A stretch of DNA of 50,125 bases from an uncultured Bacteroidota bacterium (lineage in GTDB: Bacteria; Bacteroidota; Bacteroidia; Bacteroidales; FEN-979). Numbering within the stretch: position 1 is the first letter of the stretch; each line of letters opens with the position of its first letter. Shown piece by piece: positions 26,489 to 34,771 of this stretch. The stretch is from assembly GCA_937900965.1 (NCBI GenBank), contig CALCGJ010000178.1, forward strand, positions 1-50,125, in the 5' to 3' direction. The notes below the pieces were generated by a model. It was given only the letters and a program-made list of their open reading frames with translations, made no database searches and was not told the DNA's origin. A program made the translations under genes and the position numbers.

Positions 26489-27451
26489 ATGGAACCCTTT
26501 TTCAATAGCAAAACCATCGTTGATATCCTGTTCCGGTGGAAGATCCACCTGGCAGTCATCGTAGTCCTTGCTCTCGTTATTTCGGTTATCCTCTCAGGCC
26601 CCATGGTGATTACTCCACTTTATAAATCCTATGCAGTGGTTTATCCTTCCAACGTAGCGCCATATTCGGATGAGAATGAGACTGAACAGATGATTGAAAT
26701 CCTTAATTCCGGGGATATCCGGGATAGCGTGATCGCAAAATTTAACCTTGCTGCCCATTGGAAGATCGACTCTAATTATACCCATTTTCTCAGCACTCTC
26801 TACTGGATTTATATCCAGCGTGTGAAAATCAGTAAAACTCCTTACGAGGCTGTGAATATCGGAGTCCTTGATCCTGATCCGCGGATGGCCAGTGATATGG
26901 TTAACGCCATCCTTGAATTCTACAACATGAAAGTAAGGAAAATGCACAAGGATAAATTTTATGAGGTTGTAATCAATTACGAGATTGTTGTCAATGAAAA
27001 GAAGCGGAAGATCGACTCACTGCGGCAACGAGCCGAAGAGTTGGGGACAAAATTCGGACTGATGGACTACCAGGCACAAACCCGTGAGGTGATGCGTGCC
27101 CTGCTGGGTACCGGAAACCAGACAGGGCGCTACAGTGAAGCGGTTAAATACAAAAAAAATATAGAAGAAAAAGGACCGGAAATGATGCTCATCCAGGAGA
27201 TGATGTCTGCAGAAACGGAAGAGTTTGCGGTCTTCAAACTTGACTATGACAGGGCGCTGCTCGATTATAATCGTGAATACACCCACATGAACATCCTTAC
27301 CAAACCCTTTGTCTCCGACAAGAAAAGCTACCCCATCAGGTGGCTTATCGTTGTGGTTTCTGTATTGGCGGTGTTCTCTATTGCCCTCATCGTTATAGGT
27401 TTGATCGAACGGACCAGATTCTCGAAACAGTTTCCAGATCAGCATGCATAG
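26489..27451 (+). CDS. Wzz-like chain-length determinant, second paralogue
   Basis: This 320-residue paralogue of the preceding protein has helices near residues 18-38 and 285-305. It shares YKSYAVVYPSN, EQMIEILNSGDIRDSVIAKF, PDPRMASDMVNA and SDKKSYPIRWLIVV with its neighbour. It overlaps the next gene by 8 bp, suggesting coupled translation. It lacks a kinase domain. Confidence 0.82.
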   Translation: MEPFFNSKTIVDILFRWKIHLAVIVVLALVISVILSGPMVITPLYKSYAVVYPSNVAPYSDENETEQMIEILNSGDIRDSVIAKFNLAAHWKIDSNYTHFLSTLYWIYIQRVKISKTPYEAVNIGVLDPDPRMASDMVNAILEFYNMKVRKMHKDKFYEVVINYEIVVNEKKRKIDSLRQRAEELGTKFGLMDYQAQTREVMRALLGTGNQTGRYSEAVKYKKNIEEKGPEMMLIQEMMSAETEEFAVFKLDYDRALLDYNREYTHMNILTKPFVSDKKSYPIRWLIVVVSVLAVFSIALIVIGLIERTRFSKQFPDQHA

Positions 27452-28967
27452 CCTCTTAACAGGAACGGGTATCTCTGGCTTTCTGGAGAAGTATAAGGTG
27501 GTGGGGGTGTACCTCATCAGTGTTGCCTATATTTTCCTGAATGCCTATATGGTTTACAAGGATTTCTACTATTCCCTGGCCATTCCTGTACTGTTGGTGC
27601 TCCTCTATTTTTACTTCACCCGTCTCGACTGGATCATATTGCTGATCGCATTTACAACCCCGATCGCGGTAAACATGGTGCAGTATGAGCTGGGAGCCGG
27701 GATCTCGATCCCTACCGAACCACTGCTCTTTGGTGTGTTGCTGATCTTCATCCTGAAGCTATTCTATAAAAACGATTTCGACCGGAAGATTTGGACCCAT
27801 CCGGTTAGCATCGTTGTTCTCATCTCCCTGATATGGATTTTCATCACCAGCCTTACAAGTCAGATCCCGCTGGTATCGTTCAAATACTTGCTGGCCCGAC
27901 TTTGGTTTGTAATTCCTTTCTATTTCCTGGGAATCCTCCTGTTCCGGAAAACTCGTAACATTCGCCTCTTCATCTGGCTGTATGCTGTTCCGCTGATGGG
28001 AGTGATCATGTATACTGTTATTATTCACTCTACCTATGGTTTTGAAGAGGAGGCCGGTCACTGGGTGATGGAACCATTCTACAATGACCATACAGCCTAT
28101 GGTGCTATCCTGGCCCTTTTTCTTCCGGTATTTGTCGGCTTCACCTTCAGCAAGGTCTACAGCCCAGGCACCCGTTTTTTCTCCCTGATCTTCATGGTGA
28201 TCCTGGTTGTGGCTATCTATCTCTCTTACTGCAGGGCTGCCTGGATCAGTATTGTAGCAACCTTAATGGTCTATTTTGTGATCCTCTTTAAAATAAAATT
28301 CAAGTGGATAGCTGTGATTACAGGTGGTCTTCTCATCTTCTTCTTCATGTTTCAGCAACAGATCTGGGATGTGATGGAACGAAACAAACAGGGAACCTCG
28401 GGCGACTTCACTGAGCATGTTCAGTCAATGTCAAATATCTCCACTGATGACTCCAACCTTGAACGGATTAACCGATGGCAATCGGCTTTTCGAATGTTCA
28501 GGGAGCGACCTGTATTTGGTTTTGGACCAGGTACCTACCAGTTTGAGTACGCACCTTTTCAGCTTTCCAAAGAGAAGACACTGATCAGTACCAATGCAGG
28601 CGACCGGGGGAATGCCCACAGCGAGTTCATAGGCCCTCTTTCCGAAGAGGGATTGCCGGGGATGTTGATCATGCTCACCCTGGTAATCATGATCATTGTC
28701 TATGGACTCAAAGTCCATAAACAGGCGAAAACACGCGAAACACGCCTTATCAGCCTCACTGTTCTTCTGGGTCTGATGACCTACTTCCTCCATGGAACCC
28801 TCAATAACTTCCTCGACACCGACAAAGCCTCTATCCCCATCTGGGCATTCATTGCAGTTCTCGTCGCCATAGACATGTACCAGAACAAGACAGACGACCA
28901 GCCCTCAGTTGGCAGTGGGCAGTGCACTACCCCTAAATCCCCTGAAGGGGACTTACTCCCCCTTTAG
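27444..28967 (+). CDS. O-antigen polymerase/ligase family protein (Wzy/WaaL-like)
   Basis: This 507-residue protein has about 11 membrane helices and a large periplasmic loop (about residues 310-400) containing RINRWQSAFRMFRERPVFG and NAHSEF, the Wzy_C pattern. It either polymerises repeat units or ligates the glycan to its lipid carrier; sequence alone does not decide. The last 20 or so residues (from about DDQPSVGSG through TTPKSPEGDLLPL) come from repeat DNA that runs into the intergenic hairpin at 28930, so the original stop was probably earlier. Confidence 0.85.
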   Translation: MHSLLTGTGISGFLEKYKVVGVYLISVAYIFLNAYMVYKDFYYSLAIPVLLVLLYFYFTRLDWIILLIAFTTPIAVNMVQYELGAGISIPTEPLLFGVLLIFILKLFYKNDFDRKIWTHPVSIVVLISLIWIFITSLTSQIPLVSFKYLLARLWFVIPFYFLGILLFRKTRNIRLFIWLYAVPLMGVIMYTVIIHSTYGFEEEAGHWVMEPFYNDHTAYGAILALFLPVFVGFTFSKVYSPGTRFFSLIFMVILVVAIYLSYCRAAWISIVATLMVYFVILFKIKFKWIAVITGGLLIFFFMFQQQIWDVMERNKQGTSGDFTEHVQSMSNISTDDSNLERINRWQSAFRMFRERPVFGFGPGTYQFEYAPFQLSKEKTLISTNAGDRGNAHSEFIGPLSEEGLPGMLIMLTLVIMIIVYGLKVHKQAKTRETRLISLTVLLGLMTYFLHGTLNNFLDTDKASIPIWAFIAVLVAIDMYQNKTDDQPSVGSGQCTTPKSPEGDLLPL

Positions 28968-28978
28968 GGGGTTGGGGG
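28930..28978. repeat. CCCCTAAATCCCCT/AGGGGG inverted repeat
   Basis: CCCC-TGAA-GGGG (28939-28950) and CCCCC-TTTA-GGGGG (28958-28971) form two small hairpins that may fold into a larger one. The repeat overlaps the end of the polymerase gene and may also act as its terminator. The T-rich tail is weak. Confidence 0.7.
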
Positions 28979-28983
28979 GTAAC

Positions 28984-29014
28984 TTTGTTCCCTCGATTTT
29001 TTCCTTTAACTTTG
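28984..29014 (+). promoter_or_regulatory. Consensus Bacteroidota promoter of efp
   Basis: TTTG (28984-28987), 19 bp spacing, then TAACTTTG (29007-29014): a perfect match to TTTG-N19-TAnnTTTG. The efp ATG is 38 bp downstream, with a 5' leader rich in A and T. Confidence 0.85.
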
Positions 29015-29051
29015 CACCCCTTAAAATGATCAAATACGATTAACTGAATTT

Positions 29052-29618
29052 ATGGCAACAACTGCAGATATCCGAAACGGACTGGTGATCGACTTCAACA
29101 ACGACCTTTTTTCTGTCGTAGAATTTCAGCATGTAAAACCTGGCAAAGGAGGCGCTTTTATCCGAACAAAACTGAAAAGTTTACGTTCTGGAAAGGTAAT
29201 CTCCAACACCTTTAACTCTGGTGAAAAAATTGATGTTGCACGGGTAGAGCGCCGTCCTCATCAATACCTTTTCAAGGATGATACGGGCTATCATTTCATG
29301 CATACAGAAACATTTGAACAACTTCCAATTGCCGAAGAGCTGATCAACGCTGCACAATTCCTGAAAGAGGGACAGGAGGTGGAGATTGTTTTTCACGCCG
29401 ACACTGAAACACCACTCAACTGCGACCTGCCAGCCTATGTAGAGCTGACTATTACCTACACGGAACCCGGGTTTCGGGGAAATACTGCAACAAATGCCTT
29501 TAAAGAGGCAACCATGGAGACCGGAGCTGTTGTAAAAGTCCCCCTGTTTATTGAAACCGGAGAAAAAATTCGCATCGATACAAGAACGGGAGAATACGGG
29601 GAACGGGTAAAAAGTTAA
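29052..29618 (+). CDS. efp: Elongation factor P
   Basis: EF-P binds the ribosome and relieves stalling at polyproline. The 188-residue length is standard for the family. The KOW-like N-terminal domain contains FQHVKPGKGGAF, with Lys32 at the tip, the usual modification site. OB domains follow, with DTETPLNCDLPAYVELTI and the signature-like FKEATMETGAVVKVPLFI. A strong promoter precedes it. It is followed by the lpxD paralogue on the same strand. Confidence 0.97.
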   Translation: MATTADIRNGLVIDFNNDLFSVVEFQHVKPGKGGAFIRTKLKSLRSGKVISNTFNSGEKIDVARVERRPHQYLFKDDTGYHFMHTETFEQLPIAEELINAAQFLKEGQEVEIVFHADTETPLNCDLPAYVELTITYTEPGFRGNTATNAFKEATMETGAVVKVPLFIETGEKIRIDTRTGEYGERVKS

Positions 29619-29673
29619 TCGCTACCTCACTTTTTCCCTATTCGCTAATCCCTAATCCCTAATCCCTTCTCAG

Positions 29674-30591
29674 ATGAAACTCCCCAATCCCATAACAGTC
29701 TCAGAACTTGCAGAATCTCTTTCTGCACATTTCATCGGAGATCCGGATCATCTCGTAACAGGCATCAACGAGATTCATATGGTCGTCAAAGGAGATTTGA
29801 CGTTTGTGGACCATCCTAAATATTACGCAAAAGCCCTCTCTTCAGAAGCAACTACTATCCTGATCAACAAAGAGGTAGAATGTCCTGAAGGGAAAGCGTT
29901 GATCATCTCCGATCATCCTTTTGATGATTTTGTCTCCCTGGCTACACGGTTTCGTCCCTTTGAACCTGCACAAGCCATGCTGGGTTCAACCGCCACCATA
30001 GGCACGGGGACGGTGATCCAGCCAGGCGCTTTTATCGGAAATCACGTAACTGTCGGCAAGAACTGTCTGATACATGCCAATACAAGCATATACGATCATT
30101 CGGTGATAGGTGATCATGTGATCATCCACTCCGGTGCTGTGATTGGAGCTGATGCCTATTATTTTCAACGACGCCCTGAAGGATGGAAAAAACTGGAGTC
30201 GTGCGGCAGGGTTGTACTGGAAGATAACGTCGAGATCGGAGCTCTCACCTCCATTGACAGAGGCGTTACAGGAGATACGATCATCTCCTTCGGAAGCAAG
30301 ATTGACAATCACGTACAGATCGGACATGACACCTTTATAGGAAAAAACTGCCTGATAGGTGCTCACTGCGCCATTGCCGGTGTTACCCGTATCGAAGATG
30401 ATGTGATCCTGTGGGCCCGTGTCTCGGTCAACAAAGACCTGGTGATCGGCAAAGGAGCCATCGTGTTTGCCATGTCAGGAATAGACAAATCCCTGCCCGG
30501 AGGCAAGACCTACTGGGGAGTGCCCGCCGAAGAGGCCCGGAAGAAGTGGAAGGATATGGCAAAGATCAAACGACTGATCAGGGAAGAATAA
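29674..30591 (+). CDS. LpxD-family acyltransferase paralogue
   Basis: This 305-residue protein has an LpxD-like N-terminal domain (about residues 1-100, with GDLTFVDHPKYYAKAL) and a left-handed beta helix of hexapeptide repeats (about 105-270) with HVQIGHDTFIG, where the His fits the catalytic position. It is shorter than the lpxD at 38333 (348 residues) and lacks its C-terminal helix pair. It may acylate a glucosamine-containing lipid A precursor or a different acyl acceptor. Its 3' end forms the left copy of the 51-bp repeat bounding the insertion at 30558-35331. The stop codon is intact. Confidence 0.8.
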   Translation: MKLPNPITVSELAESLSAHFIGDPDHLVTGINEIHMVVKGDLTFVDHPKYYAKALSSEATTILINKEVECPEGKALIISDHPFDDFVSLATRFRPFEPAQAMLGSTATIGTGTVIQPGAFIGNHVTVGKNCLIHANTSIYDHSVIGDHVIIHSGAVIGADAYYFQRRPEGWKKLESCGRVVLEDNVEIGALTSIDRGVTGDTIISFGSKIDNHVQIGHDTFIGKNCLIGAHCAIAGVTRIEDDVILWARVSVNKDLVIGKGAIVFAMSGIDKSLPGGKTYWGVPAEEARKKWKDMAKIKRLIREE

Positions 30592-30608
30592 TCAGGTTCA
30601 AGGTTCAA
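30558..30608 (+). repeat. Left copy of 51-bp direct repeat (attL-like)
   Basis: These 51 bp are identical to 35281-35331. They cover the last 11 codons and stop of the LpxD paralogue plus 17 bp beyond. The bases just outside differ, so the repeat has sharp limits. Confidence 0.95.
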
Positions 30609-30742
30609 ATTTTTGTTGTTCATAAATCCGATTTATCAACATTTTAGTTTCCAAATCTATTTTTTATATTCTAATTTATTATTCAAGTCAGATTAGAGGT
30701 TTAAGGGTGAGATTCCTTTTTATCTACTCTACTTTATAGAAT

Positions 30743-31390
30743 TTACTTTTTCCTGATGAGAACAACTCCTGCTGCAATCATCCATCCAATCCCGAAAGGG
30801 ATAATGAAAAATTCAAGATCAACTACACCTGTTAGCATACCAATAACTACAAGAAGTCCAGCAATACCTGCTAAATAACCCCAGACAGCAAGCCATCCGG
30901 GAACCCAATCAGTTCTTCCGCCAATGGAAAGAAATAATGGGGATGTACCAATAATCAGTACGGTTGCCAAACCATCTAATCGTACTCCTATCCATCCGAT
31001 ATTATTTGCGCTGTCGACAGCAGGTGGATGAATGGCAAGTGAAAGCATTATTATAAAAGATACAATAGCGATAGGTACTGCGCTACGTATAAATACCAAA
31101 GTTAATTGTGCCATTCGAGGGTTTGAACTGCAAAAGCCCGACATTAATGATACAGCAGTGCCCAAAAGCAGCACACCTAGTATCCAAAAAATGGTATTGG
31201 CAACCAACAATTGTTTCACAGGTTCTAACTGAGCCAGGTGGCTTTCCATTTGATTGTTGGCAAGAGCTTGCCAAAGGTCTGTCGCCGATGCTCCCCAAAG
31301 AGCCGCACCAGCAAGCATTGATACAGCTCCTGCAATGGATACATAGCCTGCAAAAACCAGTGTTTTCTTTTTGTTTGATATCTCTTCCAT
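30743..31390 (-). CDS. Uncharacterised multi-pass membrane protein
   Basis: This 215-residue protein has about six hydrophobic helices (near residues 12-30, 62-82, 95-115, 135-155, 165-183 and 190-208). It ends in a short basic tail VLIRKK. No family was firmly recognised; it has the look of small DUF4386-type proteins but this is not shown. ATG 31390 (MEEISNKKK) is the preferred start. It is the most promoter-distal gene of the insertion. Confidence 0.55.
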   Translation of the reverse strand: MEEISNKKKTLVFAGYVSIAGAVSMLAGAALWGASATDLWQALANNQMESHLAQLEPVKQLLVANTIFWILGVLLLGTAVSLMSGFCSSNPRMAQLTLVFIRSAVPIAIVSFIIMLSLAIHPPAVDSANNIGWIGVRLDGLATVLIIGTSPLFLSIGGRTDWVPGWLAVWGYLAGIAGLLVVIGMLTGVVDLEFFIIPFGIGWMIAAGVVLIRKK

Positions 31391-31472
31391 TCCTTTTGTT
31401 TTTAGATTGTGTAAAACTATAAGGAATAGCACAAAAAAAATTGTATAAATGTTCCATACCGTAAAATGGCTG

Positions 31473-32279
31473 TTACCCGATTATCTGTCCTGGAAATAAA
31501 GTCATTTGTTTTCGATATTCTCCAGGTGTCATGTCTGCGTACTCCTGAAAAGTATGAATGAAATGAGATTGGTCGTAATAACCTTTGTCAAGACCTACAT
31601 CAATGAGTTTTACATTTCTATTGTGAAGCGCTTCAACGCTTTGGATAAACTGCAACAGCTTTTGATACGAGTGAGCTGACATGCCGAACCAGTCATTGAA
31701 AAGTCGGAAGGTTTGGGTTCTGGAGTATCCCAATAGGTTTTCAATGGTTTTAGAAGAACCATTCTGCTTTTGGGCAAGATGTTTATTTATCGCCAAATCA
31801 AGATTGATGGCATTATGCAAGTCGGCTGTTTCATTAATTTTTTTAAGTAAGAAATTTTCAAACCATTGTACCTTTTCCGAAAAACTGTTTATAGAATGTA
31901 GTTTATCTACCATTATGTAGATTGTGTCAAGAACAACATCTCCTTCAACAAAATAATCTTTGATATTGCAAAGCGGCATACCAAAAAGTGCTTTCACTGC
32001 AACTGGTTTCATCTGTATGCCGAATGTGTGAAACTTGTCAAAGGTCATTTTCAGTGGCTTGGTATGTAATCCCGAAAGAAAACAGGAATAGTTTTTAACC
32101 GGATTTTCATGGGTAAGAATCTTTTTTGCAGTTACGTCTACATTACGATACAAAGGAAAAATTAGCTCCACTTTACCGGAAGGCAATACGGTATAATTAC
32201 CCTGAGCTGGCACTTCTTGTTCCCATATCAGGTCAACTAAGCCTGTAAGTTTGGTCGGTATGTAAGAGTTGAATTTCAT
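31473..32279 (-). CDS. AraC family transcriptional regulator
   Basis: This 268-residue regulator has an N-terminal domain (about residues 5-150, with LPSGKVELIFPLYR and KPVAVKALFGMPL) of the kind now assigned DUF6597. A C-terminal pair of helix-turn-helix motifs (about 165-260) has TIENLLGYSRTQTFRLFNDW and the AraC signature DKGYYDQSHFIHTFQEYADM followed by TPGEYRK. It overlaps the stop of the small secreted protein gene by 4 bp. It probably controls neighbouring island genes, including the membrane protein, though no operator was identified. Confidence 0.88.
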   Translation of the reverse strand: MKFNSYIPTKLTGLVDLIWEQEVPAQGNYTVLPSGKVELIFPLYRNVDVTAKKILTHENPVKNYSCFLSGLHTKPLKMTFDKFHTFGIQMKPVAVKALFGMPLCNIKDYFVEGDVVLDTIYIMVDKLHSINSFSEKVQWFENFLLKKINETADLHNAINLDLAINKHLAQKQNGSSKTIENLLGYSRTQTFRLFNDWFGMSAHSYQKLLQFIQSVEALHNRNVKLIDVGLDKGYYDQSHFIHTFQEYADMTPGEYRKQMTLFPGQIIG

Positions 32280-32497
32280 CTGTCAATTGGTCTTTCGTCA
32301 GTTACAAGAAATTCTCCGCACATTGCACTTGTAAGCCCTTTCATCTCATTATCAGCATATTTGTTTATGGGATCTTCATCGTTCACAACAGCATTGGTGA
32401 TATCTTCAACATCTTTACCCTGGTCTTTCTGTGCAAAACTGGTGCTTGAAATAATGATAAAAAGGAAAAGAAAAAGATTCTGAAATAATTTTTTCAT
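32276..32497 (-). CDS. Small secreted protein, unknown
   Basis: This 73-residue protein begins MKKLFQNLFLFLFIIISS with a signal peptide ending about residue 22 (SFAQ). The mature 50 residues are acidic with one Cys and match no family I know. The start at ATG 32497 is chosen over the upstream in-frame ATG because it opens the signal peptide. It overlaps the araC start by 4 bp, an ATGA junction. It could be the remnant of a longer protein. Confidence 0.5.
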   Translation of the reverse strand: MKKLFQNLFLFLFIIISSTSFAQKDQGKDVEDITNAVVNDEDPINKYADNEMKGLTSAMCGEFLVTDERPIDR

Positions 32498-32558
32498 TGT
32501 TAGATTTTTATTTAAAGAATTTTGCATTTCTATTAGCATGAACGCTAACGGCCGGCTT

Positions 32559-33677
32559 TCAATCCTTTTTATATTTTTCCACCAATCCATAATTTGTACT
32601 TCGTCCTCCAGCTGATTCTTTTTGGAGTATATCTTTCCCAATTAAATCGTTAATATCCCGAATAGCTGTGTCTTTTGAGCACTTAGTAATTTTTGCCCAT
32701 TTCATTGAAGTTAGCTTACCATCAAATCCATCTAACAACTTATTAATTAACTTTTTCTGTCTTTCGTTAATAATTGTTTTTGAATGTTTATTCCAAAAAT
32801 TAGCCTTAAATAAAACTCTTGTCAAGATTTTATCAGTTGATTTCAAGGTATTTATCAGACATTTTAAAAACCATTTAATCCATTCCGTGATGTCAAGGTC
32901 TCCTTTTTGTGCTTTTTCAAGTATTTCATAGTATTGTTTTCTTTCGATTCTGATCTGAGCCGACATACTATAAAATCTTTGATTACTTCCGTCTGATTGG
33001 GCTAATAACATATCTGTTAATGCTCTTGTTATTCTCCCATTTCCATCTTGAAAAGGATGTATTGTAACAAACCAAAGATGAGCAACTGCAGCTTTGATGA
33101 CCAAATCAGTTTTATCATTTTTGTTAAACCATTTCAAGAAACTGGTCAGTTCTTTTTTTATCAACTTTGCATCAGGAGCTTGAAAATGAATTTTTTCTCG
33201 TCCCTCGGCGCCAGATACAACTTGCATTGGCCCAGTTTTATCTTTACGCCAGTCTGCGACAGTTATTTTGAATATTCCACTTCTACCCATTGGAAACAAA
33301 GCAGCGTGCCAGTCAAAAAGTCTGTTTGCCGTCAACGGTTTGTAACAATTTTTGGTTGCATCAATCATCATTTCGACCATTCCGTCAACATTTCTGTCAG
33401 ACACAACTGAACCTGCGAATTCCATTCCTAATCGCTGTGCTATTGAAGAACGAACTTGCTCAGGATTCAAAATATCACCTTCTATTTCAGCTGATTTTAA
33501 GACGTCTAATGTCAAAGTATCCAGTACTGCTTCGTTTCTTAAATCAAAGCCAAGTGATTCCATTCTGCCAAATAAGCGTCCCTGCAAATTTCTTGCTTCG
33601 CTTAATAGGTTGACAAGCTCATCATTTAACCAGGTAAAATTTGGCCAATTTTCCTTTTGATGTATATAATCGTTCAT
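32559..33677 (-). CDS. Fic family protein (AMP-transferase) with intramolecular inhibitory helix
   Basis: This 372-residue Fic protein would transfer AMP (or a related group) to hydroxyl side chains. The N-terminal DUF4172-type region contains WPNFTWLNDELVNLL and LKSAEIEGD (about residues 60-68), which fits the inhibitory motif (S/T)xxxE(G/N). The Fic motif is HPFQDGNGRITRAL (about residues 206-219). A C-terminal winged-helix-like segment (about 300-365) may bind DNA. ATG 33677 is preferred over 33695. The inhibitory motif lies upstream in the same chain, so no separate antitoxin is expected. The target is unknown. Confidence 0.9.
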   Translation of the reverse strand: MNDYIHQKENWPNFTWLNDELVNLLSEARNLQGRLFGRMESLGFDLRNEAVLDTLTLDVLKSAEIEGDILNPEQVRSSIAQRLGMEFAGSVVSDRNVDGMVEMMIDATKNCYKPLTANRLFDWHAALFPMGRSGIFKITVADWRKDKTGPMQVVSGAEGREKIHFQAPDAKLIKKELTSFLKWFNKNDKTDLVIKAAVAHLWFVTIHPFQDGNGRITRALTDMLLAQSDGSNQRFYSMSAQIRIERKQYYEILEKAQKGDLDITEWIKWFLKCLINTLKSTDKILTRVLFKANFWNKHSKTIINERQKKLINKLLDGFDGKLTSMKWAKITKCSKDTAIRDINDLIGKDILQKESAGGRSTNYGLVEKYKKD

Positions 33678-33741
33678 TCGTCTTAGGATTTGCAACGAAA
33701 GTACATACTATTTCCCGCATTTAAAAGTTAAACGTTGCATA

Positions 33742-34044
33742 TTATGCATTAATTGAGTGCTTATTCGTTGCATCCTGTTCTTTTAAGCCTAGTTTGTAAC
33801 GTCCCGCACCCGACGTGGCGGTTTTTATTGTTATTCTGTTGATATTCGTTTCTTCATCATTCACAATCTTAATTACATAAGCGATATCAAATGTTGGGGT
33901 TGAGCGCTCATAATTATAAATAAATACTCCACCGATAACTCTAAAATCTGTAATTGAGCTTTCGTCCTGTGTATTTGAACAAGAGGTATAAAATGTAAGA
34001 GTCATTGATATGAATACACCAAAATAGGGTTGAAACTTATTCAT
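33742..34044 (-). CDS. Small lipoprotein, unknown
   Basis: This 100-residue protein has a lipoprotein signal with the lipobox-like TFYTSC at about residues 17-22. The mature part is beta-rich (DFRVIGGVFIYNYE, FDIAYVIKIVND). No family was recognised. An imperfect inverted repeat (ACGTC/GACGT, about 33797-33814) lies inside its 3' part, near the stop. It stands alone between the Fic gene and the toxin gene. Confidence 0.5.
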   Translation of the reverse strand: MNKFQPYFGVFISMTLTFYTSCSNTQDESSITDFRVIGGVFIYNYERSTPTFDIAYVIKIVNDEETNINRITIKTATSGAGRYKLGLKEQDATNKHSINA

Positions 34045-34100
34045 CTCGTTTACATCTTTTTAATCCACATCACACATAGCGGCTTATTATGCGGTGTGGT

Positions 34101-34451
34101 TTATTCAAGATCAAACATTACCGTAAGATTATTTTTTACTTTGTTGATTTGATCCATCGGGAGACTCCCAACTTTTCTAACCAACCTTTTATTGTCAATC
34201 GCTCTTACCTGATCAATCATTATATCGCAACTCTCTTCTAATCCACAGGTACCATTCTTTAAATGCACCCGTAAAATTTCGCTCTCCTTGCGAACATTAA
34301 TTGTGATAGGACAAATGATTGAAGATGGATGATGTTTATTTAAAAGGTCTGTTTGAACGATAACCACAGGTCTGACTTTTCCTGGTTCTGTCCCGATAGT
34401 GGGATTCAAGTCTGCAATCCAAATTTGAAACTGTTTAGCTTTCATAATCAA
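34101..34451 (-). CDS. MazF/PemK-type toxin
   Basis: This 116-residue protein has the MazF/PemK fold: a start QIWIADLNPTIGTEPGKVRPVVIVQTD, ICPIT, and DQVRAIDNKRLVRKVG with the conserved Arg. MazF proteins cleave mRNA. It overlaps the antitoxin gene by 17 bp. The start could be either of two near ATGs, at 34451 or 34445. It is complete. Confidence 0.92.
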   Translation of the reverse strand: MIMKAKQFQIWIADLNPTIGTEPGKVRPVVIVQTDLLNKHHPSSIICPITINVRKESEILRVHLKNGTCGLEESCDIMIDQVRAIDNKRLVRKVGSLPMDQINKVKNNLTVMFDLE

Positions 34452-34674
34452 TCACTTCAAATTCATGGAGAACCTTCAATGAATCCTCTCTAACAAGTTT
34501 TGATTCTTTCTCAAGTTTGGAAGCCAAGAGTTTTCTTTTTTGGATCTTATTGTAGTAATCCAACGCTTCATTTATGTACCTGTTCCTAGATTTTTTTATA
34601 TGACTGATAACATTTTCCGTTTCGGAAAAGACCGAATCATCTAATTTTAATGATAGTGTTTTCATGTTTACCAT
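34435..34674 (-). CDS. Ribbon-helix-helix antitoxin of the MazF-type toxin
   Basis: This 79-residue protein starts MKTLSLKLDDSVFSETE, a beta strand plus helix typical of ribbon-helix-helix DNA binders, and ends in a charged tail that would wrap the toxin. The start is ATG 34674, or ATG 34665 three codons later. A consensus promoter lies directly upstream, so the pair is its own operon and is probably autorepressed. Confidence 0.85.
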   Translation of the reverse strand: MVNMKTLSLKLDDSVFSETENVISHIKKSRNRYINEALDYYNKIQKRKLLASKLEKESKLVREDSLKVLHEFEVIDYES

Positions 34675-34685
34675 TTTTTATACCA

Positions 34686-34717
34686 CAAAGGTATATACTT
34701 TTATGGAATACTCCAAA
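34686..34717 (-). promoter_or_regulatory. Consensus promoter of the toxin-antitoxin pair
   Basis: On the minus strand TTTG (34714-34717), 20 bp spacing, then TACCTTTG (34686-34693). The antitoxin ATG follows 11 bp after the -7 box, so the transcript has almost no leader. Confidence 0.75.
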
Positions 34718-34722
34718 TATTT

Positions 34723-34771
34723 TTTAACCATACCGCATAGCGTCCCGCTGCTATGCCTTGTGCGTTGGGTT
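34723..34771 (+). other. attC-like imperfect palindrome
   Basis: TTTAAC (34723-34728) and GTTGGGT (34764-34770) bracket a GCATAGC/GCTATGC stem (34735-34741 with 34750-34756, 8-nt loop). The ends fit the integron attC boxes YYYAAC and GTTRRRY, with one upstream purine missing. The site sits between the island genes and a recombinase fragment. It could instead be a simple terminator hairpin. Confidence 0.3.

Noticed and set aside
28984-29051. Riboswitch in the efp leader
   Set aside because: The leader is only about 40 nt after the promoter and shows no stable structure.
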